Part shown: positions 45,469-57,015 of the stretch, piece after piece | Layout of the letters: every line of letters begins with the position of its first letter | Numbering within the stretch: the stretch's first letter is position 1 | NCBI GenBank assembly: GCA_963691655.1 | Contig: OY829327.1 | Span: 58,168,079-58,232,078, forward strand | DNA from: Toxonevra muliebris | Lineage: Eukaryota; Arthropoda; Insecta; Diptera; Pallopteridae | Reading direction: 5' to 3' | DNA length: 64,000 bases | Position numbers and translations under genes: made by a program | The notes under the pieces: generated by a model | Told to the model about the DNA's origin: nothing | Databases searched by the model: none | Seen by the model: only the letters and a program-made list of their open reading frames with translations

Positions 45469-46954
45469 TGGCGTACCCAGTTTTTTGATACAACTAAACC
45501 GAAAGCCACCCGTAGCGCCTAAAGTGACCATTTGGCACTTTTTTGTACAAATTTTTAAATTTAACCGTTAGGGTTTTGAACATAGCGGTAATTTTTTTAT
45601 GATTAAAGTACAATTTGTCACATCGACATATATTTGAACTAGTAAGTTAACTTTTAGTGAACCCATGTCGAGTACAATCAAGTTCACCTTTGACAAATGT
45701 CGTCGAAAAATTGCACGAAAAAAAGCAGGAGTTGAAAAAATTGTCTTATCGTGGAAATTTGTATTCTTTATTTTCGTCTGTCAATTACATTATTATATGT
45801 ACAGGTTTCCCACGTAAACACGGCACTCATAGAACACGATTTCGCTTCAACACGATTTGTTAATAGCGGAAATCCCCATATAACACGATGTCACTATAGC
45901 ACGATTTCCTTCCAACACGATTTGAAAATAACTTAATCCCTCGTATAACACGATTAGTGAAAATAATTTAGAAATTCAAATTGCTTTTTGAATTTGTTAA
46001 TTAGTTATTTAACTGTAACTCTAATTTTTATTTGTTATATGGTAATTATCAAATTCCAGTTCACTCTTTCACTCTGTCTTCTAGTTTCATTGTCATTTTT
46101 GCTTGTTAAATTTAAAATTTTTCTTTAAATGTTCCAATAAATTTTCTGTTAAATACTTATTATTAAAATTTGTTTATATAAAATCAAAATACTAACTTTC
46201 TGTTTTTTTACTTTTTACAACCAAAAATAAAAACTTTAATTTATTTATAGAAGAGAGAAAATGTATCAAACCGTACAAAAAGTTAAAATATACATAAAGC
46301 AAATGATTGCCCCTGAATGTGACAGCTCGAACGAGCACTTATTCCGAAAAGTTGTTTTTAAAACTCTTGGAACATGACCCTGTTTTTGTACTACTTGCTT
46401 GTCCCGTATAATACGATTTCGTATATAATACGGCAGATTTCTAAATTCTTGGAAACTAACGCTTTTTATACTGCTTCCTTGTTCCGTATAACATGAATCC
46501 GCACAACACGATGCTTTTTTGGAACCTAACTATCGTGTTATACGGGGGACACCTGTATTACATATTGATATAAATCAACAATTTTGACGCAAGCGATTTA
46601 GTATGGAGAAAATATTAAAAGTTAGTAGTTACTTCTTAATTGGTAAGTTTCTTTAATTTAAGGCAATTTTTTCAACGTCTGCTTTGTTTTTTGCAATTTT
46701 TTGGCGACATTTGTCAAAGGTGAACTTGATTGTACTCGACATGGGTTCACTAAAAGTTAATTTACCTGTTCAAATATAACTCTATTTGAAAAATTATTTT
46801 GTATTCTAAATAAACTGAATTAAATTACCTACAATTCTATGTACTTTAATCATAAACAAATTACCGCTATCTTCAAAACCCTAACGGTTAAATTTAAAAA
46901 TTTGTACAAATTTGTGGCTTTCGGTTTAGTTGTATCAAAAAACTGGGTACGCCA
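45469..46954. mobile_element. long-inverted-repeat element, arms about 270 bp
   Basis: The left arm starts TGGCGTACCCAGTTTTTTGA, and the right arm ends with its complement (CAAAAAACTGGGTACGCCA). Inner matches include CCGTTAGGGTTTTGAA versus TTCAAAACCCTAACGG, and AACCCATGTCGAGTACAATC versus GATTGTACTCGACATGGGTT. Arms are about 45469-45745 and 46670-46954. The loop is mostly the nested element 45802-46555. Without it the element is about 730 bp and non-coding. Flanks TTGATTTT and TTCGCTTT agree at 6 of 8 bases, a possible weak 8-bp duplication. Confidence 0.75.
45802..46555. mobile_element. pogo/Tigger-type MITE nested in the long inverted repeat
   Basis: Ends are CAGGTTTCCCACGTAAACAC and, inward from the right, CAGGTGTCCCCCGTATAACA. 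TA flanks it at 45800-45801 and 46556-46557. Subterminal regions carry many copies of AACACGAT or ATAACACGAT: at least six on the left (45833-45951), and about four variants on the right (46412-46535). The centre is AT-rich. Non-coding. Confidence 0.75.
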
Positions 46955-49314
46955 TTCGCTTTAGCGGCATTTTTTACTTAGGTGTGGATATCTGAAAATC
47001 TTTTATATGCAGATTGAATGCTTTTTCCATACAAAATCCCAAACCTATGGTAAAACATCCTTAAAAATCACGGTTTTCGGAGTAGCGCATCCAGTTTTCA
47101 CAAATTTACAATTTTTTTTTCATTTTAATTGGTTTTTAGCACCCTATTTTTATATTCTGCTGTCACAATGAAGATCTGAAATACTTTAGCAAAATGTATG
47201 GGGCAAATAAGCCATCTAGTGTGCTTTGGACGTATAATCTCACAGTGCACCGATTGTACCACAGGATTCCTCACTGCTGTATGTGACACGAGGCGTTATC
47301 TGGACGTGGTGGCAATCATATAGCATCATGTTTATTTAAGGATGTAGTCTGGTGTTCGAATTTCAAAAACTAGATTTTTTTTTATTTTGTATTTCGAAAG
47401 TACAATATATTGAAAGTATACTGTAAAAATAATCATACAAAAATTCAAAATATTAACAAAGTTATAGCTCATAGACGAGAGCGCCTGTTGGGTAAGCTAT
47501 ATGTGCTGTTAAAACTTTAAAAGCGTTTTTCTCGAAACAACGTTTTTTTTATCTGCCCGAGGGTTTGAAGAAATTCTATAAAGCCGATTGGGCTGAAATT
47601 TTAACAAGTTATTCTACACACCAATGGCTCTCGCAGATAGTAGAATTGTTTATTTATAATCATTATTTCTTATTTTTTATCCCGGTTTTCAACAAAATTT
47701 TTTTTTTTTATTTTTGTTATTTATTATTAAAAATGTTTAAATCTACTACCTGTCAGAATGAGAAGCATACAAAACAGTAATCCATTTAAATTTTTTGTTT
47801 CAGATGACTTCAAGTGCCGTAATCACTCGGGCCAGCGACACACATTTTTTTTTAGGAGTCCACTTTGGGCGTAAAAAACACTAATAAAATATCGCAAAAT
47901 AAACTCCAAACATTTTTTTTTGTACAGTTAATGATGTCAAAAATCACATATGATTGTATTTTATTTTGTTATAATAAAAAATTCCCGAAAAAAAATAGGA
48001 AATTAGGCAGTGATTCCTGCGCAAGACAGAACGAAAACTCGTTTGTATGCACTTTGTTTGTATTAGCTCTTGAAGTTAACGGAAATCTGGAAAAAATTGG
48101 AATGTGATGTCGACCATGCTATAATTGAAAGAAAGAAAAAGAAAACTAGTGCTCAAATAATCATCCTCATGATTGGTTTAATTTAGTTCGATATTCGGGT
48201 TCAAAAAATAAGTTCAACGTTGTTGAAATGAATAAAGAAGATTTTTTTAACTTTTCTCTTTTTTTAAAAACAAAATTTGTGTGGAGATCTACAAATTGAA
48301 ATGGGGAAAAGTTTGTCTGAAGAAATGTTAAATTTGGTAAAATTCTCTACAAAAACAGTTTAGACGAACATGAACCATTTAAAGTTTTAAATATACGTAA
48401 ACGTGTATTTGTACCGTATATATTGATGATGTCCCTAAACTGACAGAAGTCAAAATCGATATAAAAAAAAAAAGATCTGTTTTACATATGTTTCAACTGA
48501 AGTTATTGTTTCCCAAGTTTCAATATGTTTGTTTTTTCAATAAATCAATGAAGTATTTATTTACTTGCTATGCTTATTTTTATATAATGGCTTAATTCGT
48601 TGTGACGGTAAGTTCCGAATTTGGAAAAAAAGACTCAACATATGTCAAGAAACTAAAATAATTTGTATTGCAACAAAAGCTTAAGTCGATATTAGTGTAC
48701 TAGATACAGATTAGTCAGTTTGCCATAATCGCTGATATCAGTTTCCTATAAAATACTTTGTAAATAAAAAATATTTTAATTGTTTAACATATTTACACTT
48801 TTCATATATTATTATTCAAAAACTGTGTTTTAATTAGCATTACTTCTTTTATAAAAATGCGTTTAAAACTTTAAAACGTGCTTGCTCGAAATATTAATTT
48901 TACTGCTTTTGACCACAGAAATTATTGTAAACATCTATAGCGGCGGTATGAACAAATTTTATATGGGAGTGAAATGACAGATTATTTCATCGCATCCCTA
49001 AAAGTTCGCTGCATTTTTTTAACTTATGCCCTAGGTATTTTAACCATAAAATCATAATCATAAAAAATCAAACTAATTGTGTATTTTGGGGCCAAAATAT
49101 GTTTTTTATTCGTATCGAAATAAAAATTCAGTATGATTAATACAAAATATACAGGGGGGCTCGCAACCCTGTCCCCCCTGACTACAGCCCTCCACTACTT
49201 TATTTACATACTTGTATAAAATAATAATACATATATGTACACGAAAATTTGACAGGCACTACATCACTTTATTTAAAGTATTTATAGTTTAACAGCCACT
49301 GTAATTACATAATA
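46955..49314. other. no supportable gene
   Basis: About 2.3 kb AT-rich DNA. Frames of 71-80 codons at 47565 and 47865 show no domain. A GC-rich hairpin CAGGGGGG / CCCCCCTG lies at 49152-49180 and may be a decayed transposon end. Confidence 0.4.
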
Positions 49315-50109
49315 GGTGAACAAATATGAAGTGAGGTTTTAACTAACAGATGGCATAGCTATTATGTATGGTTTGAGTTTGTGGATAATTAATATTGTGC
49401 TTAGGAGAGAAGACATTTGTCAGTAAGATCCAGTACGTCATACATAGGTTGCGATTGTACAAAAAATATTCTTTTTCGCTTGAAAAATGTCAAATTTTAT
49501 ACCAGAAAAAAAGGTTTTGCGGGGAAGTTTAACAACCTTCTTTCTTCGATTGTTGATAGAGGCTTATGGTAAATATTGAAAAGATTTAAAAGTGGTGATT
49601 TTGTGGAGGACCATCGAAAAAATTCGAAGATGACAGCTGTTTAACTATGAACTGCTAAAACCTGGTAAAACGAATACTGATGAACGATACTGGCAACAAC
49701 GGATCAAATTGAACCGACCATTGAAGAAAAAACGGCCAGAATATGACTAAGGTTACGATGAAATAATTTTTCAAAATCACAATGCTCGGCCCCATATTGC
49801 ACATTATTTGGAAAACATTAAATGGGACGTTTTACACCGCACACTGTATTCACCAGACTTGGCTCCTTTCGATTAATACTTGTTTCGATCGCTGCAGCAC
49901 GGACTTTCAGAACAACACTTTAATTCGTATGAAAAAGTGAAAAATTGGCTTGATGGATGGTTACGCTGAAAAAATGGCAAGTGGTACTGGGACGGAATTC
50001 ATCAATTGCCAGAAACATGCTGAAAAATCATAGCCAATATTTTGTTCATTGAGTTCATTCATTTGCGGTTTTTTTAAGTAAAAAAATGCCCATTTCATAT
50101 TTATACACT
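49315..50109 (+). mobile_element. internally deleted, decayed mariner element C
   Basis: The left end GGTGAACAAATATGAAGTG and the right end, read inward, AGTGTATAAATATGAAATG match at 14 or more positions. They are flanked by TA (49313-49314 and 50110-50111). Length is 795 bp. It contains the relic transposase 49487-50040. Confidence 0.75.
49487..50040 (+). pseudogene. mariner transposase relic
   Basis: The start ATG gives MSNFIPEKKVLRGSLTTFFL. Then, after a frameshift, LKRFKSGDFVEDHRKNSK, a deletion, LLKPGKTNTDERYWQQRIKL, NARPHIAHYLENIKWDVLHR, SPDLAPFD, stop, and YLFRSLQHGLSEQHFNSYEK. The second catalytic Asp of HDNARPH has become His (QNHNARPH), and the third lies just before a TAA stop. 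It is clearly older than elements A and B. Confidence 0.8.
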
Positions 50110-51339
50110 TATTACAATATATTAAAATAATAAAATCACTGCATACTTTTAGGATTATTTTTTAATAATAAAAAAACAATATTTTTATTGACATACATTT
50201 CTATCAGACAAATTCTCTATATCGCCTGACGTTAGAAATTTAGTTTTAATAAAATGTTTCTTTAAAATAATCTACTTAAATTACTTCTAAGAGTTTCAAT
50301 GTTTTGCCCTTAAATCTTTTTTAATTAGTCTGTAACAGCTTTATACTCATGGAATAAGTAAGTAAATAAACAACTAAATGGAACAAGAAAATAAATACCA
50401 CTGTGCAACAATTTTAGGGTTGTGGAATCTAACGGAGAAGCGACGAACACAGGTCGATAGTACTGATCTAGAGTAACAAAATCCTGGTTGGGTTTTAAAA
50501 AGTTAGTTTGCTTTTAAATTTCATAGCCTTTCAAAGTTGATCTGTTTTCGTTTATTTTTCAAATCTATATTCAGTTTATAATAAAAACAACAATTTGGAA
50601 ACCCAAACTTTATTAAATTCTATAAATTTTTTTTTAATAGTATTGATTATTTTTTACACAAGTCATGTAACGGATAGTGTAAACTTTTTAATATGAAAAA
50701 TTCTATAATGTTAAAATTATTAAAAACATTTTTTGTTCTTATTTCGCTGAAGAAAGTAGTAAAAAATGAGTGCTTCATTTTTAAAAAGTATGATGCAAGA
50801 GGCAAACTTTGAATGCCTATATCTTTTAAAAGCGAGCTAACTTAGCAAAACCCTTGTTGCTGTAGACCAGTATTAACGACCTGTGTTAGTCTATTCTTCA
50901 TTAGGAAAATGTGTTGCAATGTGTATTAGTTAAAAGTATATACACAATTTTTACAATTAATATACAAATATAGAGCTTTTCAATAGATTTAAAATGGTTG
51001 TTCATTTCACTCGTTGCGTCGAATATAAGTGGAGTTATCGCGATTTGAAAAATGCTATAATCGGCGAATGACGTAAACTTTACCCCTCTATATTTTCGAA
51101 AATATTGACCAAAAAAATGGCGGAGTACAAGTCCGCTTATTTTGTATAGGAAACGCGTAAAAATAATTTGAAGCAAATAAAATATGTTGACCAATTTAAG
51201 TGTTCGATTTGTTAAAGAATGTCTCATATACGCAGTTAAACACTGATGTTTAAATATCAGCGATTGCGAATGCCGTCACTACTCATTTTAATTTTTAGAA
51301 AAGTCAACAAGTATTCAGTCATAGTGGTATCAAATGTAA
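50110..51339. other. no supportable gene
   Basis: A 108-codon minus-strand frame (50901-51227) has no recognised domain. AT-rich otherwise. Confidence 0.35.
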
Positions 51340-51347
51340 CTGCTTTT

Positions 51348-51687
51348 CAGTGGCGTAACTAGGGGTGGCTGGGTTCTCCCCTGAGCCCTGAGTGGCACCA
51401 TTTGTTCAACAGATAATTGCCGTCCTAAAAAGATTCAAACATGAAAAATTGATAGCAATAAGATTTCGACACGCTGAACATGATGGCTTTAAAAACTCAA
51501 TTTTGTCCTAACTCGAGTTAGTCAGTGATGCCAACTTTTATTATATATTTTTTTTTGGAACAGGAAGAAATTTGCTCACATAAATTATTCGCACAAAATA
51601 TATAAAAAATTTCTTTTTTGTATGGTAAAGGCGTGACACCACCACTACCGCCCACCTGACCTGACACCAAGTCTAATTACGCTTTTG
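51348..51687. mobile_element. hAT-type MITE, 340 bp
   Basis: The left end is CAGTGGCGTAACTAGGGGTG. The right end, read inward, is CAAAAGCGTAATTAGACTTG. They agree as CAnnnGCGTAAYTAG. Imperfect 8-bp flanks CTGCTTTT (51340-51347) and CTGTTTTT (51688-51695) fit hAT. The subterminal parts are GC-rich and the interior AT-rich. Non-coding. Confidence 0.65.
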
Positions 51688-52440
51688 CTGTTTTTCAAAC
51701 TGCGATTAAAAGCTTTTCTACAATGATTTATTTATTTTCGTATTTATTGCAAAATAGTCAACATTAACTTGTATACGAATGTTAAAAGTATATAAAATTT
51801 AATATTGAACTCCCCAATCACTACTAAACGAATGTACAGATATAAGTGATTGTAAATCGAAGTTCTAGATATATAGTAATGATAAGATTGCTGACTAGTA
51901 AGAAGCTCATAGATAAGGTTGACTTATATTACATATGTACGTAGGTATGTATATTTTTAAAAGAAAATAAAAATTCAAAATAAAAAAATAATTCACAAAA
52001 AAAAAAAAGATCCAAGCAATATTTTTCCATACAAATTAGATATAGTAATTTAATATTTTCATAAGCGGTTTATTGTGGGATTGAAATATGTCTCTCGAAT
52101 CAAAAAGATTGCCGATATTGAAAGTTCGCAAATGTAGGTACATGGGCAATTTCAATTTCGGATCCTTTGCACAATCGATTTTTATGAATCTGAACTTCGC
52201 GATAATAAATACGGTGATCCATTTTTGGACCATACCGAACAGCAGAAAATGGCCAAATAGATATTTTCATTGAGTGGTTTTCACCTCTAAGCCATCGAAT
52301 TTAAAAAAGTTTTTGATTACATTGAGTCCCCGCCCATTCGATCATCAAAGGTGCTAAACTAACCTAATTTCTATTTTCAAACTAGACAATTCAAAACAAT
52401 ACAATATTTTCTTATTACCCACTTTCACCAGTTCTCTTTG
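51688..52440. other. no gene seen
   Basis: AT-rich intergenic DNA. Confidence 0.4.
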
Positions 52441-52454
52441 AAATTGCGCAGGAC

Positions 52455-52690
52455 GAAGTTATGGCAAACGTATGCTCCGAGAAAAGAGGCATCACATGGA
52501 GTCCTTGCTCAAGGACTTGGACTTCGCAGACGATATATTCCTGTTTTCACTCAGCAGGATGACGGTGGAGTAGATGAGGGGTTCAACGAGTGACTCAATA
52601 AAGTCAGAGCAGCGTTCGGGCGATTACAGCCAGTAGGAAAAAAAAGTTTCCAGAAGAACGAAAACCCGAATACTCAACGAAATTGTAAAA
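52455..52690 (+). pseudogene. LINE reverse-transcriptase FADD fragment
   Basis: The plus frame reads MANVCSEKRGITWSLLKDLD, then FADDIFLFSLSRMTVE, stop. FADD is the RT catalytic box and the preceding GITWxxLxDLD is the usual context. Stops follow at once. A short relic. Confidence 0.6.
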
Positions 52691-53668
52691 TAGACTTTCA
52701 CATATACAACTGAAATTTGAGTAACCCCGGAAAAAACCCCAGATTCTGATTCAGCGTGAAAAATCCATTAACTAATAATACATTATTTTATATAAAAAAA
52801 TAGATAATTTTAACTAAAAATGCAAAAAAAAATGGAATTTATTATAGTTTGAAGCGAATATTTAGTAATTTGTAGACTACTTTCGGCTGTGATTGTTATT
52901 TCTTATTATAACTTTGCACTTTTTGGACATTGTAAATATCACATGTGTTTACGATTTGAAAAAAACTGTATATTTCGCGGTATCAATTTTTTCAATGAAA
53001 ATTAACAAGGAAAGCAATTTATCCCTCAAATAAATTGTCTTCGTTCTCCATTTTCATATCTCCTTCTGTAGTTGTATTGAATTTGACGAAGCGATTCCGG
53101 CTTTGCTATGAGGTATTTATGGAAATCAACGCATGGATATTTCAAGTTGCATTTGACTCTCTCAGACGTTTTGCATTGCGATTGATAAGTAAATTTGAAT
53201 TTCGTTCCAAAATTTTATAATTTTTTCTTAGTGTAAACGCGGTATTTTGGAAAAAAAGGCGGTATGCGGTTTTGGAGTTGAAAAAACGATATACTACCGC
53301 GAAAAACTGTATAGATACGAGCGTTAAGAATACCACTAGTGTTAAACAGTGTTGAGACGAAGAGAGGTATGAGAATACGAAATATTATGGAAATGGGCTT
53401 TGGCCCTACCAAAATAAGGCTTCGGTAAACATTTTTCCGTAAATTTATCAATAGTTCAGTTATAATGACATTCCGAAAACCAATTAGCATTGTGCATTAC
53501 GAACTAAACGTTCATTTGGACTATTAACGTAATAATAGATGTAATCTTCGGAGAGAAAACCCCAAATAGGAGCTCGATCGGTTTATTAACGGATCTTTAG
53601 AAATCGTATACATCGACTTTAAAAACTGTATTGAATTTTTATATAAGTTCTGCAGTCAGGTATACATA
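52691..53668. other. no supportable gene
   Basis: Two short motifs, TTTCGCGGTAT (52973) and TACCGCGAAAAACTG (53296), are inverted relatives, perhaps a decayed MITE. Nothing coding. Confidence 0.35.
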
Positions 53669-53714
53669 TAAAGGGTGTTTCAACCAGATTTGTAGGGTTT
53701 GTTTTGTAAATAAA

Positions 53715-54110
53715 ACTTACAAATCTTTATTTGGAAAATTATTCGTGGAATAACACATCGTGAAAATGGTCACCACGGCTCCTTTTGAACTGTAGCACCC
53801 TTTTCTCGAAAATGTTCAACGACTTTTTGGCATAAAGCCGACACCACTTCAGCTATGGCGACACTTTTAGGTCTCGAATCACTTGAAGATCGTTGGCATA
53901 AACTTTACTTTTAACAAAACTTCAAAGAAAAAAGTCAAAAACGGTCACAAATTGCATGATCTTGGTGTCCAATTGGTGCCGCCAAAATGTGAAATTTCAC
54001 GGCCTGTGACTCGACAGAAGCTCTTGAAGTAGTCGACAAATCGACAGATTCTTTTGAACTATGGCTCGTTGCTCCACCCTGTTGAAAGTAGACGTTCTCC
54101 GTGTCAATAT
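53715..54110 (-). pseudogene. DUF4817-type transposase, C-terminal part
   Basis: On the minus strand, with frame breaks: YFQQGGATSHSS (normally QQDGATxHT, so the second catalytic Asp is lost to Gly), a degenerate middle, then KVKFMPTIFK and QKVVEHF-like remnants. The order matches the C-terminal half of the same transposase whose N-terminus lies at 55565-55275. Confidence 0.55.
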
Positions 54111-54419
54111 CAACAATCCCAAATTTTATTTAATACAGTAAGTTTTTCTTCGATCCCACCTGACGTTATTATCCACACAACACGTGCTGAAATTACGTCG
54201 AGATCGCATAAAAATTTGAACGGCTTAACATCCAGTCCAATCTAAGATAGACTGTAACGCGTAAACACAAAGCGGACAAAAATGGAAATACATATCGCAG
54301 ATCAATGAAATTTAGTGAACGGCGGTTTTTTATAGATATAAGAACTCCAAAAAAAGCGTTTAATATTTGAAAAAGTTACCGAGAATTACAAGGTTTTTTG
54401 TTTACCAAATATTAGACAC

Positions 54420-54545
54420 TTATATAGAATGTTGAAATGATAGTAAGAACCATCACAAAGATCACCGATGAGGAACCGTGGCGGATTCTGAAACGGCGGT
54501 GTGATTTACCTGCTCTTTATACAATGTTGTGACTTAGTCACTTCA
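54420..54545 (+). repeat. unknown interspersed repeat with coding-like core, copy B
   Basis: Plus frame: RTITKITDEEPWRILKRR, then CDLPALYTML, stop. Homologous to 11035-11160. Lies inside the DUF4817 element, so it was probably brought in by a nested insertion. Confidence 0.5.
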
Positions 54546-55274
54546 ACAAAAAGGATGTTCCATTAAGCCTGATAAACAACATTTTAACTATTAATGAAAA
54601 TCAGTTAAAAAAAAGCTCTGCTCCAGATTTAGAATTTTCACTAACATATCTTTGGTAGAAGAATTGAGCCAAACAATAAAATCAATTCAAAATAATTCTA
54701 ATAGATTCAGTCCTAAAAAAATATGAATTGTTTACAGGAAGACTTTTTACATTGTAATAAAATTATAAGACGTTTGCTCAAAATAAAATCAAAGCCAGCA
54801 AAGTACAGTTCAAGTAATTTTGCAAATCCCTGAACAAAGCAGTTCTTCGAACGTCTTGAAATTTCTTCAGAAGTTTCTAGGATTCAACCCTTCGACTTGA
54901 AAGGATACAGCGCGACTGTCTGCTTTATATTTTATTCACTGAGCGATTTATGACTTCTAGAACTTATTAGAAAGGTAAATTCATGTAACAATAAGTCTAT
55001 AACTTTCGGCTTGGTGTCCCAAAAGTTGATAAAATTCCAAAAAAAATTTCTGTCATGTTTAATTTGCGGGAAAAAATTTTACGGCCAGTCTAATGTATAT
55101 ATAACGTGCATATTTCCATTGAAATTGTAAAATAAAACAGACGTTTTGTTTAAAAAAACACGAACTCCAATTAAAAAGTTTTATGATCAAATTGGTAGGT
55201 ATTCGGAAACCGCTTTTCGGATAATGGCATTATTCGATAATCGGTTAATTGATAATGCCGAATAGTTGGACAAC

Positions 55275-55565
55275 CTACGCCGCGACACTTTCACTGACAG
55301 AAGCAATATTTTCTGCAGACCGTGCTGGACGCACACGGGTTAATGATGGCGCTTGTATTGTCCCGGCTGACTCGAATTTCTTCAATATATACCGCACATT
55401 ATTTTCACTTGGTGTGTGATTCCGAGGAAAATCTGCGTGTATTTTACGCATTGTGGCCGCAAAAGTATGTGAATTTTCGTAATAGATTTTAATCATTTGA
55501 ATTCGTTCTTTCATCGTATAGCACTCTATGGTAAATTTCCCACCTTTATAGAGCACGCTAGTCAA
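55275..55565 (-). pseudogene. DUF4817-type transposase, N-terminal domain
   Basis: A 96-codon open frame: YTMKERIQMIKIYYENSHTF, then ATMRKIHADFPRNHTPSENN, FESAGTIQ and RPARSAENIASVSESVA. This helix-turn-helix domain with the R(x)RTxENIxxVxxxV link is typical of DUF4817 proteins from a mariner-related DD(D) group common in insects. It stops at a TAG right after VSESVAA. The catalytic core is separated from it by unrelated sequence. Confidence 0.75.
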
Positions 55566-55616
55566 ATCTGAAGTTTATACGATGGCAGCTGTCATCTCTT
55601 GTTGAAACACCTTTTA

Positions 55617-57015
55617 TTTAGTTGAGGTCTTACAACTCAAGCAAAATGTATCGGATTACTTTAAAAATTTCAGGAACTTTTTTGAAAATGTTTTTTATGC
55701 TGGTGATGGGCAAAGAAATTAAAGGTGGACAATAGTTGGTCAATCAAATGCAGAACAAAAACTTTACATTTTCGAAAATCAACCTATCAACGCTTTGATA
55801 TGGCTTTTGGTTTTAGATATGTAGGTATATTTATTTAATGCAAAAATGTGCTTTACAAAATTTCTCTTTAGCTGTGGTGCGGCTCTGCTCAAAATTCTGC
55901 TCAAATATTAATTTCTTGGCACCCTGGTACACGTAGCATCAGTAATATAGTTGGAAATGTTAATTACAACAGCTTTATATTTTGTTAACATTAATTTTAA
56001 ACTTTTCACAATAAAACTTTTATCACCGCCACCCTTGGCTACCGTAAAGCTTGCCTTTTTGGTAGAGTCGCAGCTGTGCGGAATTTTTGTATTCCTCAAA
56101 GGAAGCATAACGCTCGAAAGATGCATTTTATTATGAGCAGGGCTCGCAAATTAAGTAAAGTTATATCGCTAGAGCTTAATTAAAAAATGATAATAATAAA
56201 TCGTCCAAATGTAACGCATTAGAATTTTTAAATTTTTTTAGACATTTTGGATTTGTAATATTTATTATGGGCGAGTAACTCATTGCCATTCTTCCAATTA
56301 TCCATAATTGATATATAAATTCCTCTTGTCCAAATCCAAATTGAAAGACAACATTCTCTATTTATTTTTATTAACACAAAACAAACACAAACATTTTTCT
56401 TCTTCTCCAAACTTGAAATTTCTTTTTTTGTCGTGTGTCCACCTAAATTTGATATTAAGAATTTCAACGAAATGCACTATTATGTTAGTTTTTAATTAAC
56501 GCAGCGTCGAGCTTCCTCTGATAAAACAAAAAAAAAAAGATTGCAAGTCTACAAAAGCCGAGTCCTGATTATAAGATATTTGATATGCAACCCTTTCAGA
56601 AGAGATAGCGCAACAACGAATCCGGATTCTTATTATCTGGAAGCTTGGACCTTCCAAAGGGGGGGGAGGATTTTCGGAGCAGCAGACATAAATGGAAAAC
56701 ATAAAATTGAAATTACTATAAAATGTATCATGGCAATTCTATACTATGTATAGAGCCGTTGCTCATTGTTTTTGTTTAACTGATCTAAAAAGCTTTCTCA
56801 TAGCTATTCTATTTGAGTTTCATTTTCCATTTTTCTACTTCTATCTTGGCTACAGTGGGAGCAAGTCATCAGATTAATAAAGTTTAATATTTTCAAAAAA
56901 ATCGATTTTTATTTCGTTGAAAACTACTGGTGGCAAAAACCACGTGCCATTGACAAATCCATGGTTTCTTGTTACAATTTTTGATCAAAATTGACATTTT
57001 GCGCCTCTAAAGGCC
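55617..57015. other. no supportable gene
   Basis: A 70-codon plus frame at 56541-56753 (PFRRDSATTNPDSYYLEAW) looks protein-like but matches nothing I know. Confidence 0.35.

Larger units (their letters stand above)
53671..55614 (-). mobile_element. mariner-like element with DUF4817 transposase, degenerate
   Basis: The left end is AAGGGTGTTTCAACCAGATT. The right end, read inward, is AAAGGTGTTTCAACAAGAGA. TA flanks lie at 53669-53670 and 55615-55616. The transposase is on the minus strand in pieces. At 1.94 kb it is longer than the roughly 1.3 kb expected for this group, and the middle (about 54270-55200) contains unrelated sequence including the repeat at 54420-54545, so another insertion is likely nested. 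Confidence 0.75.

Noticed and set aside
49152..49180. GC hairpin CAGGGGGG / CCCCCCTG as a regulatory terminator
   Set aside because: It is more likely a decayed transposon end; no gene is nearby to terminate.
50901..51227. 108-codon minus-strand frame
   Set aside because: Residues show no recognisable motif and the base composition equals the background.
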